Positions 10,057-21,556 of a stretch of 64,000 nt of DNA are shown in pieces. Position numbers and translations under genes: made by a program. The stretch is taken from assembly GCA_021464245.1 (NCBI GenBank), contig JADCRB010000038.1:621461-685460 (forward strand). The letters run 5' to 3'. The stretch is from Carallia brachiata (lineage: Eukaryota > Streptophyta > Magnoliopsida > Malpighiales > Rhizophoraceae). The number at the start of each line of letters is the position of its first letter. Positions within the stretch are counted from its first letter, which is position 1. Below the pieces are notes generated by a model. That model was given only the letters and a program-made list of their open reading frames with translations. It was not told the origin of the DNA and did not search any database.

Positions 10057-11376
10057 CTACACACTAGTGCAGTCAACTGGTTTGAAAGAGATAGTCTTTT
10101 GTTCAAGGTCATAGCCTACCAATAAGTTTGATTGTGCAAAATTTCCAAAAACTAAACCAACGGGGAGATCAAAAGGGTAGAAAGTAAAGCACACAACACC
10201 CTTTGAAACCTCAACGAAGGTGGTGTCCGGATTCAGCTTCACATCCGCGCCACCCTTGAACTTTGCGGTGAGTGATGGAGCCTTGAAATTGGAATCAGCA
10301 TGGTAACATAGTTTTAACAAATTATGTGGATCCTGAGCTCGCCTGCCGCCAACTGCTTTGTCGATTGCTGAAGACAATTTTGAGAAATACTCTACTGGCA
10401 CCAATGTCAGGGCAGTTCCAGAATCAATTACGGTGTTGCCCTGAGGGGATTCCTTTGAAGAAGTAGGGTAAAATAATTTTGCATCTCCTATAGTGATTGC
10501 TTCAAGTAAAACTGTGTAGAAAGTATCTGAAATTCCTGAAACTAGTGGGGTGGTTACTACCCCTGGTCCTGAAACCACAGCATTGTCACCGAAATTCATT
10601 TTGCTGGAGTTTATAGCCTGCCAGGATAGGCAATAGGAGAATTTGCCACTAATTGATGAACCTAATTGCCTAATGAGGGACAGTGGACCGCCTCCAAGGC
10701 CGACCAGACCTGAAGTTTTGTCACTAAAAGTACCAGCATTGTCATGACCACAACCAATGATTATGTTAGATAAGGAGACCGGACGACCTTTTGTGGAGCT
10801 TAGAGTCAGCGTGTCGGCAGCAAGATCTCCATTGCTGTGGGAATGATCGGCATATTGTACCTCGTATTCACATACGTGGCTTCGTGAACAAATATGTTGT
10901 TGCAGATGATTACAGGGCTCCGAGTTGCAGGAAACCACCCTATATGTACTGGAAGATTTTGGATCAAAAATAGGGTCGTTCTGCTTGTAACAAGACAAGC
11001 AACGCTGGCACTGAGTCCATATAAGGTCACTGCCAGTATCAGCTATGGCGAACATGCCTAAAGGGGGCGTACCAAGTGAAATATTCAAGAGAAATGCTCC
11101 TCCATAAGCTAGTAAACTTGTCTGGGGAATAGTTGGAGTCTGAACACTTGCTGGGTAAAGTCGATGGACTCGATTAATGGAACGACGAAATTCATTGACC
11201 AAGCGTTGAGTAGGAGTCTCTTTAGGATCATAGAATGGAGAGTTCGGAGAGTCCCTGTGTATTAGTTCTACACTAAACCCCCCAGGCTTGGTCGCTTCTG
11301 CACAGCTAAAGGAATAAATGTACAAGGAAAATGTGATTATTGAAGCAAAAGAGAAAAGAGACCTGAGAGGCTCCAT
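10057..11376 (-). CDS. AP2: intact CDR1-like aspartic protease
   Basis: An intronless gene for a 439-residue pepsin-family (A1) protease, the only undamaged member of this array. A signal peptide (about 1-26) is followed by the propeptide motif GGFSVELIHRDSP (32-44), then the catalytic motifs DTGS at 113-116 and DSGT at 318-321. Cysteines of the plant CDR1/nepenthesin type are visible (CQRCLSCY, CNSEPC, HICSRSHVCEY). It ends SFKPVDCTSV. Arabidopsis CDR1, of similar length, acts outside the cell in disease-resistance signalling; a similar role here is inference. The flap region reads YADHSHSNGD rather than the usual YGDxSxTxG, so specificity or activity may differ. The start is the first ATG after the TATA-like element and matches AP1 and AP3. 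Confidence 0.93.
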   Translation of the reverse strand: MEPLRSLFSFASIITFSLYIYSFSCAEATKPGGFSVELIHRDSPNSPFYDPKETPTQRLVNEFRRSINRVHRLYPASVQTPTIPQTSLLAYGGAFLLNISLGTPPLGMFAIADTGSDLIWTQCQRCLSCYKQNDPIFDPKSSSTYRVVSCNSEPCNHLQQHICSRSHVCEYEVQYADHSHSNGDLAADTLTLSSTKGRPVSLSNIIIGCGHDNAGTFSDKTSGLVGLGGGPLSLIRQLGSSISGKFSYCLSWQAINSSKMNFGDNAVVSGPGVVTTPLVSGISDTFYTVLLEAITIGDAKLFYPTSSKESPQGNTVIDSGTALTLVPVEYFSKLSSAIDKAVGGRRAQDPHNLLKLCYHADSNFKAPSLTAKFKGGADVKLNPDTTFVEVSKGVVCFTFYPFDLPVGLVFGNFAQSNLLVGYDLEQKTISFKPVDCTSV

Positions 11377-11450
11377 GTATGGCTACAGGAGAGCGTAGAG
11401 GGACTTCTAAAATTTGGTGAAGATTTGGCCTGCTTTGAGCTAAATATACA

Positions 11451-11507
11451 TCTATATAGGCTATGGAATTTTGGCATTCTAAATGACAAAAACTATGCAT
11501 TGTCCTT
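11451..11507 (-). promoter_or_regulatory. AP2 core promoter and shared upstream block
   Basis: On the minus strand a TATA-like CCTATATAGA (11451-11460) lies about 75 bp before the ATG. The block AAGGACAATGCATAG (11493-11507) ends exactly 117 bp before it, as in AP1. Confidence 0.5.
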
Positions 11508-13500
11508 GTGGTCTCAGTTGATCGATTTTACTTGCGGGGGGCTACAGTTTGGTGAAATCTGCGCCAGCTTGAGAATATAATATATATACTATGGATATTT
11601 GGCAATTGAGTCCAATTACATATAAAGAAAAAAATAGACGGGAGAGGGTTTATTATTTGTAATATATCATTATTATTTATAAAAAAATTAATAAAAAATA
11701 CGTTTTTTTTGTTATAAATATTAATCGTCTAGTTTTACAAATCAATCGTCGATTGTACTATAATTCTTTCCGTACGCATATGTTTTTCTTGGCAATCTTA
11801 TATGATATAATTTATGTATTTGTTTGCACTTTCTTGCTCGATATATGGGCTGTCGCTTAGTTGGAACTTTTCTGCCTGCATAACCAATATCGTCAATTTG
11901 ATTAGGAAAACGTGAATGGACTATGCGAATGGTTATTGATTTATTTGTTTTGTGTATTTTGGTCCTACCTATGCAAACAAGTTTTATTGCTTGGTTATAA
12001 TTTTTATGCAGCTTTAGAGGTATGATACAGGGAAATGAAGTGGGCTTGGGTTGGTTTATTTCGTTTTCAGTATTTTCTGGTATGGTCATTTTTGTTTTTT
12101 TTTTTTTAACCTATTTATATATTAATTTATCACAATTATGAAAACATAAAGTAAGATGACTAATTAGATGTTTTTATTCTACACATTATACAAGCGAAGC
12201 AAAGTGCCATATATAATTTTATGCACCAATCAAAGTCTTAAATGTTGACAAAGTCAGTGGCATAAAGAGGTGTCTCTTTGAGAAGACAATACTAGCAAAA
12301 TTAATCGTGTAAAATGACAGTAAAAACAGAACACAAAGATTTCTTATGTTAAATGCATATTTCTAATTGTCTAAATGAACCAGATAAGTACAGATAAATT
12401 AGTATAAAATGAAAAAAAAAATGTTCCTTAAAAAATACTATATAATTATTATATAAAGGGCAATAACAAATAAAAAAAATAAGCTAAAAACAGAGAAAGA
12501 TATGCAGGTGGATACAAGACAGACTATGAATCTCGTTCTCATTCCCATCCCTACACAAATTCAGGAATGGTAGTAGTCTCTATCCTGTTTTCCAATCAAA
12601 TGCCTTTAACCGTATACCCACCAGAGCAGAGAAGGGTAAGCCCCAACAATTATGCGTAAAATTGCCGTTTCTCAGGGAAGATGGGAGAAAATTTTTCCTT
12701 AGTCAACTCCCTTATATTAATTACATTTTTCAAAATAAAATAATATTAAATTAAAATATACAAAATATTTTACAATTCTACCACAATTACTTTGTTTTTT
12801 TTAAGTAACAGTCATAACTGCAATCAATACTTTGGTCTATAACTGCCGGATAAAAAAAACAACCACAATTAGTATAATTGTCATAAGTGCAAATCCAATT
12901 ATAAATCGAGTTATAAAAAGAACTACAACGAGATAGAAGACATGAGATAGATTGAATTCATATGTACCAAATGCTCCATAAAAATTGTGATATATAAGCT
13001 TTGCTTCTCTTTTGCGAAAAAAATGGGATCAATATTGTATCAATTATATCAAGACCCGAAAAACATAAGTAACCCGATAGTACTTTAACAATTATTCCTT
13101 TTTTTCCCAGTAATAACTGTATGAAAAAGACAATTCTGTCTAACCAACAAAGATGTATTAAATTTGAGCTCTACCTTATGATGTTGCTGCCGAATGATGG
13201 TGCATATTTACTTCAAAAAGCTACAACAAAAAAAATCATGAAAAAATAAAATCAATTAAACTTGTGCGAAGTGTAGTTCAACTCCTAGTATAAACAAAAG
13301 ATACATGGACATATGTATATCTGTATAAAATTTATAAAATATTCCAAATTTTATAATTACATATATGTCGATTCCTAGGAGATTAATTGTGTGTTTTATA
13401 GCATAGAGACAGATTTGGTCGCATTTTGCGCTTCGATGTTCTTCCCGGTCATTCTTAAAAGCGCCTCCTTTCTTTAGTTGTGCATTCAAGATTTTACTTT
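11508..13500. repeat. Upstream flank of AP2 and unit-shared DNA
   Basis: Similar to the upstream flanks of AP1 and AP3 to about 12110, and again around 13310-13500, where GAGATTAATTGT and the GCATTTTGCGC..CGAT..TTCTTCC phrase match 5470-5570 and 20740-20850. The middle is AT-rich with no coding signal. Confidence 0.55.
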
Positions 13501-13504
13501 TTTT

Positions 13505-13720
13505 TTTTTTTTTGGGTACAATAATAAAATTGCAACTGGTAAACTAAATATATTAACAAGGCAGTTGTTATTTCTACTCATTTTTCATATACAGAGATTA
13601 ATTCTTTCCTCCTAGATTATGCAACTTTAGAAGTGGGAGATATTGATTTTTGTCAATAGCTTCAATAACCTTTTATAGCTAAATTTTCTGTTCCAGTAAT
13701 TATTTGAAAAAAAAAATGTG
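13505..13720. repeat. Local duplicate, copy A
   Basis: CTCCTAGATTATGCAA, then GTGGGAGATATTGATTT and TTCAATAACCTTTTATAGC, recur with few changes at about 14130-14310. A related block occurs in unit 3 near 20945-21050, so the local doubling happened inside unit 2. Confidence 0.65.
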
Positions 13721-14129
13721 GTTATTTAAAAATATGATCATTTGGTACATAACGAGCAGATATGACATGTAGCAGTAAGCCGTGAAGCAATTTTTTCTTT
13801 TTTATCATTTCAAGATATGTAGCAGTATATGATATGTAGGATGGTATTAATAAGCTACATATGCAGGATAGTTGCAGGACCCCCTTTATTTGTATAGCAC
13901 TATTACATAGGCGTGAAAATGTGGAGATGCAGAGAGAAAGATATAGTACCTTTTATACACATTTTTTATAATTCTGTTGTACATGAACTATAACAGTGTT
14001 ATATATCATAAGTCACAAAAAAATCCAAAACTTATAAAATTTATAGCTGAAATTGATGTACACAAGATAATTAAGTGGCCTCGGCATTTCCAACACTGTA
14101 CATGTATTATTTCTATATCTTCTGTTTTT
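13721..14129. other. Spacer between local duplicates
   Basis: Non-coding. It includes the phrase TATGATATGTAGGAT, repeated near 16165 and in related form near 21329, another mark of the tandem units. Confidence 0.45.
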
Positions 14130-14310
14130 TTTTTTTTTTAGCAGTTTCGAGTCAAGGCAGTTTTTATTTCTATTTTTTTCATATTCAGAGATTGATTCTA
14201 ACCTCCTAGATTATGCAATTTTATAAGTGGGAGATATTGATTTCTGTCAATAGGTTCAACAACCTTTTATAGCAAAATTTTCTGTTGCCAGTCATCATTT
14301 GAGAAAAACA
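14130..14310. repeat. Local duplicate, copy B
   Basis: Second copy of 13505-13720, including CCTCCTAGATTATGCAA, GTGGGAGATATTGATTTCTG and ACCTTTTATAGCAAAATTTT. It directly precedes the hAT-like element at 14364. Confidence 0.65.
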
Positions 14311-14363
14311 AAATGTCATCATTCACTAACATCGTCATGTCATTTTATATATTATAATGAGTT

Positions 14364-14888
14364 TAGAGGTGTCAAAAAGTGACCCGACCCGATAACCCGT
14401 TTGAATTCATCCAAAAAAATTGGGTCAGGAACCCGATTTTTCAACCCGAATCCAAAAATGACCCAACCCGAAAATGACCCAAAAATTTTGGGTTGGATCC
14501 GGGTCACCCGTTGGGTTAAGAAAAAGACAAAATAGTAAAAAAATTTTTGACTTTTACCTTTGACTTATCTTTTTTAAATATTAATTAATATTATTTTCGT
14601 AAAATATAGATATATATGACGAAAAACTAAATTTAAATGTTTAATTCATTATAGAAATGAGTTTTAAATTTAATTGAAATGTTTTATTTTAGTAAAAAAT
14701 GACTTAAAAAAATAATGGTTTAGTACGAATTCGACCCGAATTCGACCCGAATCCAACCCGAATCTGAAACGACCCAATCTGAACCCGAACCGAATATAAC
14801 GTGACCTGAAAATAACCCAACCGAAAATGACCCGAACCCGAAACGACCCAACCCGAACCCAACCCAACCCGACTTTTTGACACCTCTA
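14364..14888. mobile_element. hAT-like MITE with TAGAGGTGTCAAAA ends
   Basis: It begins TAGAGGTGTCAAAAAGT and ends with the complement of the same sequence. The arms are rich in GACCC/GGGTC words (tandem ACCCGA-type motifs). Flanks AATGAGTT and AATGAGCA agree at 6 of 8 positions, as for an aged hAT 8-bp duplication. It has no transposase, so it is non-autonomous. A related element is at 21557-22196. Confidence 0.7.
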
Positions 14889-16369
14889 AATGAGCATGTC
14901 ATATGTACTAGTAACCTACAAAACATTTTTTTTTAAATAAATACATATTTCACCCACCATCGTTATTTTTTTTAACAGTAGCTTACAACTTTTATATTTT
15001 TTAAAATCCACTCTTTACGTTCTCACTATTAACAATTTTTACTCTTTTTCATTAGTTAATCATTAAATCTAAGTCGTAATAAGTCGTAATAGTTGAATTA
15101 GTGTCACATCATCTAAATCAGACGCCATATTAATAGAAATTGATAACATAACGCAAAATAATTTTATTCACATAAATTTTCAAAAGTTTTAATTTTCAAT
15201 TTGTTTCTGAAATTTTATTACCAAATTGTTAAAGAAACCCTTTCTATCGAAACGATGGGTTTTTGTTTATTTTTTTTAGAACTTTCTATGGTCCATAGCA
15301 AGCCGTTTGCTAACTTACGGGTGGTTGGATCACCTTCTATTTGAGAATCCTTGTTTGCCGTGAAAGTCCACAATAATCAACTAGTAACTCAAACAATAAT
15401 AACAATATAACAACAAAGAAAAGTCAATAATTTAAATTTTGACTTCCTCAACTGACCTGTTATCTGACTAGTTAGTTTCAATTTTTAATATCTTAAAAAG
15501 ATTTGAGAACCCTTGTTGGAGAGTGGAATGGAACCTGTTCGCCTCGGCAGCAAGGATACCGATCGGAAAGTCTAGAGACGCCGTCTATTTTTTAGCCAGG
15601 CAGTGTTCGCTTTTTTTTTTTTTTTTTTTTTTTCAAAAACGGATGGGAAAATTATGCCGGCGGTGGCGGGAGGACACCGACCTCGGGAACCGGTGGATGT
15701 CACTTTTGAAAGAATTTGAATTAGTTTTCTGGTCTTTGATGGCTGCTGGAGGTCGATCAGAAGCTCGTCAATAGCTTTGCAATAACGTATCCGGCGTCAT
15801 TTATATAGCCCCCAACAATCAACGAGACCTATTTGAGAGCTTGTTGAGACCCAAGAAATATTTATTCAAATGTGTTTTGAAAAAAGAAAAAAAAATTGAA
15901 AATTAAAATTTCTGAGAAAAAAATGTGGAAAAAATTGTTGGATTATGTCGGCGTTTGACTTCAATGACATATACTAATTAGATTATTACGTGTCAGATTT
16001 AACAGTTGATTAGGGTGAAAAATGTTAACATTGAGAATGAAAAAGATAGATTCTTAAAAAAAATAAAAATTGTGAGTGAAATTTCTAGATATGTTGAAGA
16101 AGGTAACATGTGTATTTATCTTTTTTTTTTTTTTTTTTTTTTGGGGTCTTTTAGGATATGTAGCCGCATATGATATGTAGGATAGTATTAATAAACTAAA
16201 TTGATATTAAAGCTATCTGAGCATATAGAGTTTTTCTTAGAACTAATTAACTAAAGAAAAAACTATAGAGGATAGTAGCAGGACCTTTTTTTTTTTTTTT
16301 GTATCGTCTTTTTTTTCTTTTTTGTAGCATTTCGACTACCTGAATACCCAACATTACTTTAGGACGAAA
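14889..16369. other. Intergenic DNA with a GC-richer patch
   Basis: No gene is recognised. A patch at about 15520-15780 is distinctly more GC-rich than its surroundings and holds an 83-codon open frame interrupted by a poly-T tract (phenylalanine run). I could not relate it to a family; it may be a fragment of a transposon or of a gene. Confidence 0.35.
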
Positions 16370-16940
16370 GTATGTCATCTTCTCTCCTCAATTACTTCTC
16401 TCACCAATCTCCGTTGGCCAACTGACTTAGGATCCGAGTACGTAGATGGGATTACAAAGCGTAGACTTCTTTATGTCTTGTAGTGTCAGCTCTTCTGGCA
16501 TCTATGTTGCCCTCTCCTCAAAGTATTAACTTATAAAAAGGAAGTCTATATTGTAAACATCAATATCGATTTGCTCACGAAATACAACTAAAAGCAAGAG
16601 GATTATTTCGAAGAGTGAAATAGGAAAAGATCATAGTCAATTATTCACAATAACAAACAAAATAAAGAGAAAAAAAACATAAAAAACAAAACTTGAACAT
16701 GAAAGAAATACTAGTCTAATCTGTGTGAAAAAACGTATTAAACAATCATAATAGGTGATATCCATTCCGTGTAAAATTAAGCGTTACAAAAAAAAAAAAA
16801 AGATGCAGATTCCTTATTTAAAGGAAATCATTGACAAGAACCCAAAAATTGGGAACTTAAAAGACAAGTTAACCAAAAATAAATGACGGGGAAAAACAGA
16901 AATTAATAACTGAGGCTTGGCAAAGCAATTCCATGGAAAC
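16370..16940. repeat. 3' flank of protease unit 3
   Basis: Related to 9620-10030 and to parts of 2160-2960: TCTATGTTGCCCTCTCCTCA, then GCTCACGAAATACAACTAAA and AGCAAGAGGATTATTTCGAA. No gene. Confidence 0.6.
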
Positions 16941-16952
16941 AACACAAACCAG

Positions 16953-18267
16953 CTACACACTAGTGCAGTCAATTGGTTTGAAAGAGACAACCTTTTGTTC
17001 AAGGTCAAATCCCACCAAATAGTTTGACTGTGCCAAGTTTCCAAATACGCTCCCATAAGGAAGATCGATGGGATAGAAAGTTAAGCACACAATACCCTTC
17101 GAGACCTCAACGAAGGTGGTGTCTGGATCAAGCTTCACATCTGCACCACCCTTAAAGTTTACAGTGAGGGATGGAGCCTTGAAGTTGGAATCAGCATAGT
17201 AACATAGTTGTAAGAGACTATATGGGTCATGAGCTCGCTTGCCGTGGATCAACAGGTCAATTGTTGAAGACAATATTGAGAAAAAGTCTTTTGGCACCAG
17301 TGTCAATGCAGATCCGGAACCAACTATGATGTTGCCCTGAGAGGATTCATTGGAAGCAGCAGTATATGATAATTTCACATTTTCTACTGTGATTGATTCT
17401 AGTGAAAGTGTGTAGAAAGTATCTGAAATTCCTGAAACTAGTGGGGTAGTTACAACCCCCTTTTCCTGAAACCACAGCATTGTCACCAAAATTCAACTTA
17501 CTTGAGTTTTTAGTCTGCGAGGACAGGCAATAGGAGAATTTGCTACTAATTGATGAACCCAATTGCCCAGTGAGTGAAAGTGGTCCACCTCCGAGTCCAA
17601 CGACACCTGAAGTCTTTCCACTAAATGCACCGGCATTATCATGACCACAACCGATGGTTATGTTAGAGAAGGAGGCTGGACGACCATTTGTGGAGCTCAG
17701 AGTCAGTGTGTCAGCAGCAAGATTTCCATTGCTGTGAAATTGATAGCCATATTGTTGCTTGTATTCACATATATTATACGGTGCTCCTGAACAATTATGT
17801 TGGCTCAAATAATTGCAGGGCTCCGAATTGCACGAGAGGGGACTATATGTACTGGAAGACTTCGGATCAAAAATTGGACCGTCTTGCTTGTAACAAGAGA
17901 CGCAAGGCTGGCACTGAGTCCATATAAGGTCACTGGCAGTGTCGACTATGGCGAGCATGTCTAGAGGCGGCGTTCCAAGTGAAAATTTCAATAAATATTC
18001 ACCTTCATCGGCTAGTAAGCTTGCTTGGGGAAGACTTTCTGGGTAAAAACGTTGGACTCGATTAATTGAACGACGAAATTCATTGACCATGCGTTGAGCA
18101 GGAGTGTCTTTAGGGTCATAGAAGGGAGACTTTGGGGAGTCCCTATGGATTAGTTCTACACTAAACCCACCAAAATTGGTCGCTTCTGCATAGCTAAAGC
18201 CATAAATACAATAAAAGTAAAATGTGATTATTGAAGCAAAAAAGAAAACAGACCTGAAAGGCTCCAT
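16953..18267 (-). pseudogene. AP3: catalytically dead CDR1-like protease pseudogene
   Basis: The 5' part (ATG at 18267) encodes a signal peptide, the propeptide motif GGFSVELIHRDSPKSP and about 270 residues of protease. An extra base in the C/T run at about 17455-17463 (relative to AP2) shifts the frame. The rest, ending SFKPIDCTSV, lies in the next frame. Both active-site motifs are changed: DTGS has become DTAS (residues 109-112) and the second DSGT has become GSGS, so the second catalytic aspartate is lost (GAT to GGT). Even with the frame restored this would not be a normal protease. Whether the substitutions came before the frameshift is unknown. Confidence 0.88.
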
Positions 18268-18336
18268 GTATGGCTATAGGGAGATTGTAGAGGGACTTCT
18301 GAATGATGGTGAAGACTTGGCTTGTTTTGAGCTATG

Positions 18337-18399
18337 TATATATAGGTGAAGGCTAAGGAATTTTGATATTCTGAGTGACAAAAACTATGCATTGTTCTT
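18337..18399 (-). promoter_or_regulatory. AP3 core promoter and shared upstream block
   Basis: A TATA-like run (TATATATA, about 18337-18344) lies about 70 bp before the ATG. AAGAACAATGCATAG (18385-18399) lies 118 bp before it, one base different from AP1 and AP2. Confidence 0.48.
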
Positions 18400-20740
18400 G
18401 TGCTTCCCTTCAAAGATTTTAGCTGCGTTGGGCAACCGTTTGGTGAAATATGTGCCAGCATGAGAATATAAATTGTATAGGTAAAGGCTATGGATATTGG
18501 ACAAATTGGATGTTATAGAATTTATGTAGTTTGCTTGTACTTTCTTGTGTCCTATGTTTAAATGGGATGGGCAGCCGCTTAGTTAGAACTTTGCCTGCAT
18601 TAAACACCAAACTTTGATTAGGAAAACTTGGATGGACTACGCAAACAAATTTCCTTGCATGGTTAGAATTTTTATGTTGCAGTTTCTTTTTCTTTTCCTT
18701 CTTCTTTTTTGTTTTTTTGTTTCATTATTTTTTTACTCGTACTCAAACTCAAGACCAAGAACCTTACGGTCGTATATTATTGATTCTTAACATCTGATTG
18801 TGTGTTGAGGCTTGTATTTAGAGCTATGAAATAGAAAACTCAAGCAGGCTTGGATCATCTTATTTCGTTTTTGGGTTTTTTTCTTGTCTGGTTCTTTTTC
18901 TTGTTTTTATAAACTCTTTAAATTTTATTATATATTGGAGTAGCTGAAAAATATTTTATTATTTATTTTTTTTAAACATGCATCAAAAGTATCTAATGTT
19001 GAAATATAAAAAGTAATTTAAAAAGTTTGAATCTGAACAACAGAAAAAAGTTAAATATTATTTAATAAAAAAATATAAATAAGACTAAAATCTCATATAA
19101 AAAGAGAAATTAAGTTTTACTTATTTATAAATTAATATATTCCTTATGCTTCATAAAATAAAAGATCCATAACAGTTCTCGTGCAATTCAGATCCAAACC
19201 TGATATGAGCAGGCCTATACAACTCTATGCAGTGGACAATTTTTAGTCGATCTACCCCTAAGTTCCTTTTAAAACCATTCAGAGATTTCATTTAAACTAA
19301 TTATTTTTTACTGGCCATTTTTTGCTGTTGGAGAGTCAGTCATTACAACTGTTGTAGACTGTTAGAAAACTAACTATTATGACCATTAATCCTAACCTTA
19401 ATGCTCATTATTTTTTTTTATATGACTTTATTCCCATACTACTATAAAAGGATAAATCAGTTTTCCTCAAAGGATAACTAACAATGTTCTTCTTCTTCCT
19501 ACCTGCATTCTGAAATTTGTTAGGTCACTCAAGTTTATACTGTTTTTGTTATCTTTCTTGTAAAGTGCACACTAGTGAGAAAAGGTCTGTCGTATTTTAG
19601 GAAAATAGTCGTCATCATACCTATTGCACTGTAATTATTTCATATACAGGAGTATAAATCTATCCTTAAAAACCGTGCATTTGCATGCTTCAGATTTTAT
19701 ATATGTATCCTTTGTTGTTTTTCATTGTATTCATGTTTTATTTATTTTTCTCCATTGTTAATAACATTTGTATGACTAATAAAATGTTTTTATTCAACAC
19801 ATTATATAAATTTATATATACATAGAGGGTGGATGTGCCCCGTGAGTTTCCATAAATTATTTAAATTCTATGCAAAGTAATACTGAACTCAAGGCATGTC
19901 CTAGTGCATAAGGTTTTCTTCTCGACTGCCATCCCATGGTTCGAGCTTTGTCTTGACTTTTTTTGTTTTAAGAAAAAAATTTTTGCTTCCTTGAGGCTTT
20001 CTTTTTCTTTTTGTTTTTTTTTTTCCGAACCAAAGCTTACTTATAGCTTTTTTCCTCCCATTTTTCCAAAGGTAATGATCCTTAGGAACTTTCAATTATG
20101 ACTAAAAGTTAGATGAATTCAATAATGAACTTATTTTTTTCATCTTCCTCATTTGCAATGTTCATAGTTTTAAATTAATGAAGAAAGTATCTTCAATAAT
20201 TTTTTTAATTTATTTTCAAAATTGTTCAAATAATTTTTTTTAATTTTTAGACCATCCTTTTAGAAAGACATTATCTTTTTATAAAAAAAAATTAGTAGCA
20301 ATGGACATTCAAAAAAAAAAAAATTAAAAACACATTGTATATCTAAACAAATATTTGTTTGCAAATTGACTTTAATTTTATTAATTACAACGGTTACAAT
20401 AATTAGAATAAAATAATATTTTTGTACAATAAATATTATAAAGAATGTATTGCACAATCATATTAGAGATAAATGACTAAATAATTGAATCAATGATCAC
20501 TTATATATATAAAAATAACAAAATAATTTTAAAACATTAAAACTCACAAAATATAATTATAATATTTATTATTTAAAATAATTAATATAATTTTTAATTT
20601 TTCATCTTATACATTACTTTTATTATTATATGTATACATATAAATTTTGCATCCCCTCAAATTTTTTTTTGGATCCGCCCAATATAAATATGTTATAAAA
20701 TTCATAAAATATTAAAAATGTTATAATTGTTCTGTACATA
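18400..20740. other. Upstream flank of AP3 and intergenic DNA
   Basis: 18400-18910 matches the AP1 and AP2 upstream flanks. The remainder is AT-rich with poly-T and poly-A runs and no coding signal. The opposed short frames at 19901-20101 lie on simple sequence. Confidence 0.5.
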
Positions 20741-21060
20741 TATGTAGCCTAGTGAGAGATTAATTGTTTGTTTTTTATGATAAAAATATACTTGATGGCA
20801 TTTTGCGCATCGATATTCTTCCTGGTCAATATTAAAAGTGCGCAAGTTCTTTATGTATTGGTGCATACAAGATTTTTCATTTTTTTGTATTTTCTACTAA
20901 AATAATAAAATTGCAACGAGTAAAACTAACTATACCACTAGCTAGCAAGGCATTGCCGGTTGTTATTTCTAGCCACTTTTCATCTTCTGATATTCATTCT
21001 TAACTACTAGATTACGCATGCAAGTTTAGGACTGCGAGATATAGATTTCTGCCATTAATT
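20741..21060. repeat. Unit 3 counterpart of distal upstream block
   Basis: Matches 5460-5570 and 13365-13640 (GAGATTAATTGT, GGCATTTTGCGC, TATTCTTCCTGGTCA and the TAGATTACGCA phrase). It closes the third tandem unit. Confidence 0.6.
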
Positions 21061-21364
21061 ACAATAAAATTCAGTACTACTATTATTATTATTTTCCGTT
21101 AGAGGCCATACAATGAGTATAAATCTTACATTTTATAAATTTCATATTCTCTTTCACATATTAAAACTTAAGACTTCTAAAATTAAAATTTGATTTCTAA
21201 TCACCGAGGTGATCCTAAAGGAAATTAAAATTTTCTATTACTAATAATCACCTGCAAAATATATCATAAGTTATTTATATCATTTCATTTTATTTGTTAC
21301 AATGAGCATATTTAATATGTAGTAGTGTATGATATGTAGCAGTGTAGAAGGGATAAGAAATTTT

Positions 21365-21466
21365 TTATTTCTAGACCTTTTCAATTTTTGCAACGTAGTT
21401 ATTTCTAGACCTTTTCAATTTTTGCAACGTAGTTATTTCTAGACCTTTTCAATTTTTGCAACGTAG
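21365..21466. repeat. Three perfect 34-bp tandem repeats
   Basis: The unit begins TTATTTCTAGACCTTTTCAA and ends TTTTTGCAACGTAG. It is repeated three times without any difference, so it is either recent or actively variable in copy number. Confidence 0.95.
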
Positions 21467-21556
21467 TGCTCAATGGTTCATTGTTTGTAATTCAGTCTTA
21501 ATCATTACGAATTCATTGCAATGGAGCACAACTGTTGACGGAATATTAGTTAAAGG

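Noticed and set aside
21365..21466. CRISPR-like array
   Set aside because: The three units abut without spacers in a plant nuclear region; it is a simple tandem repeat.
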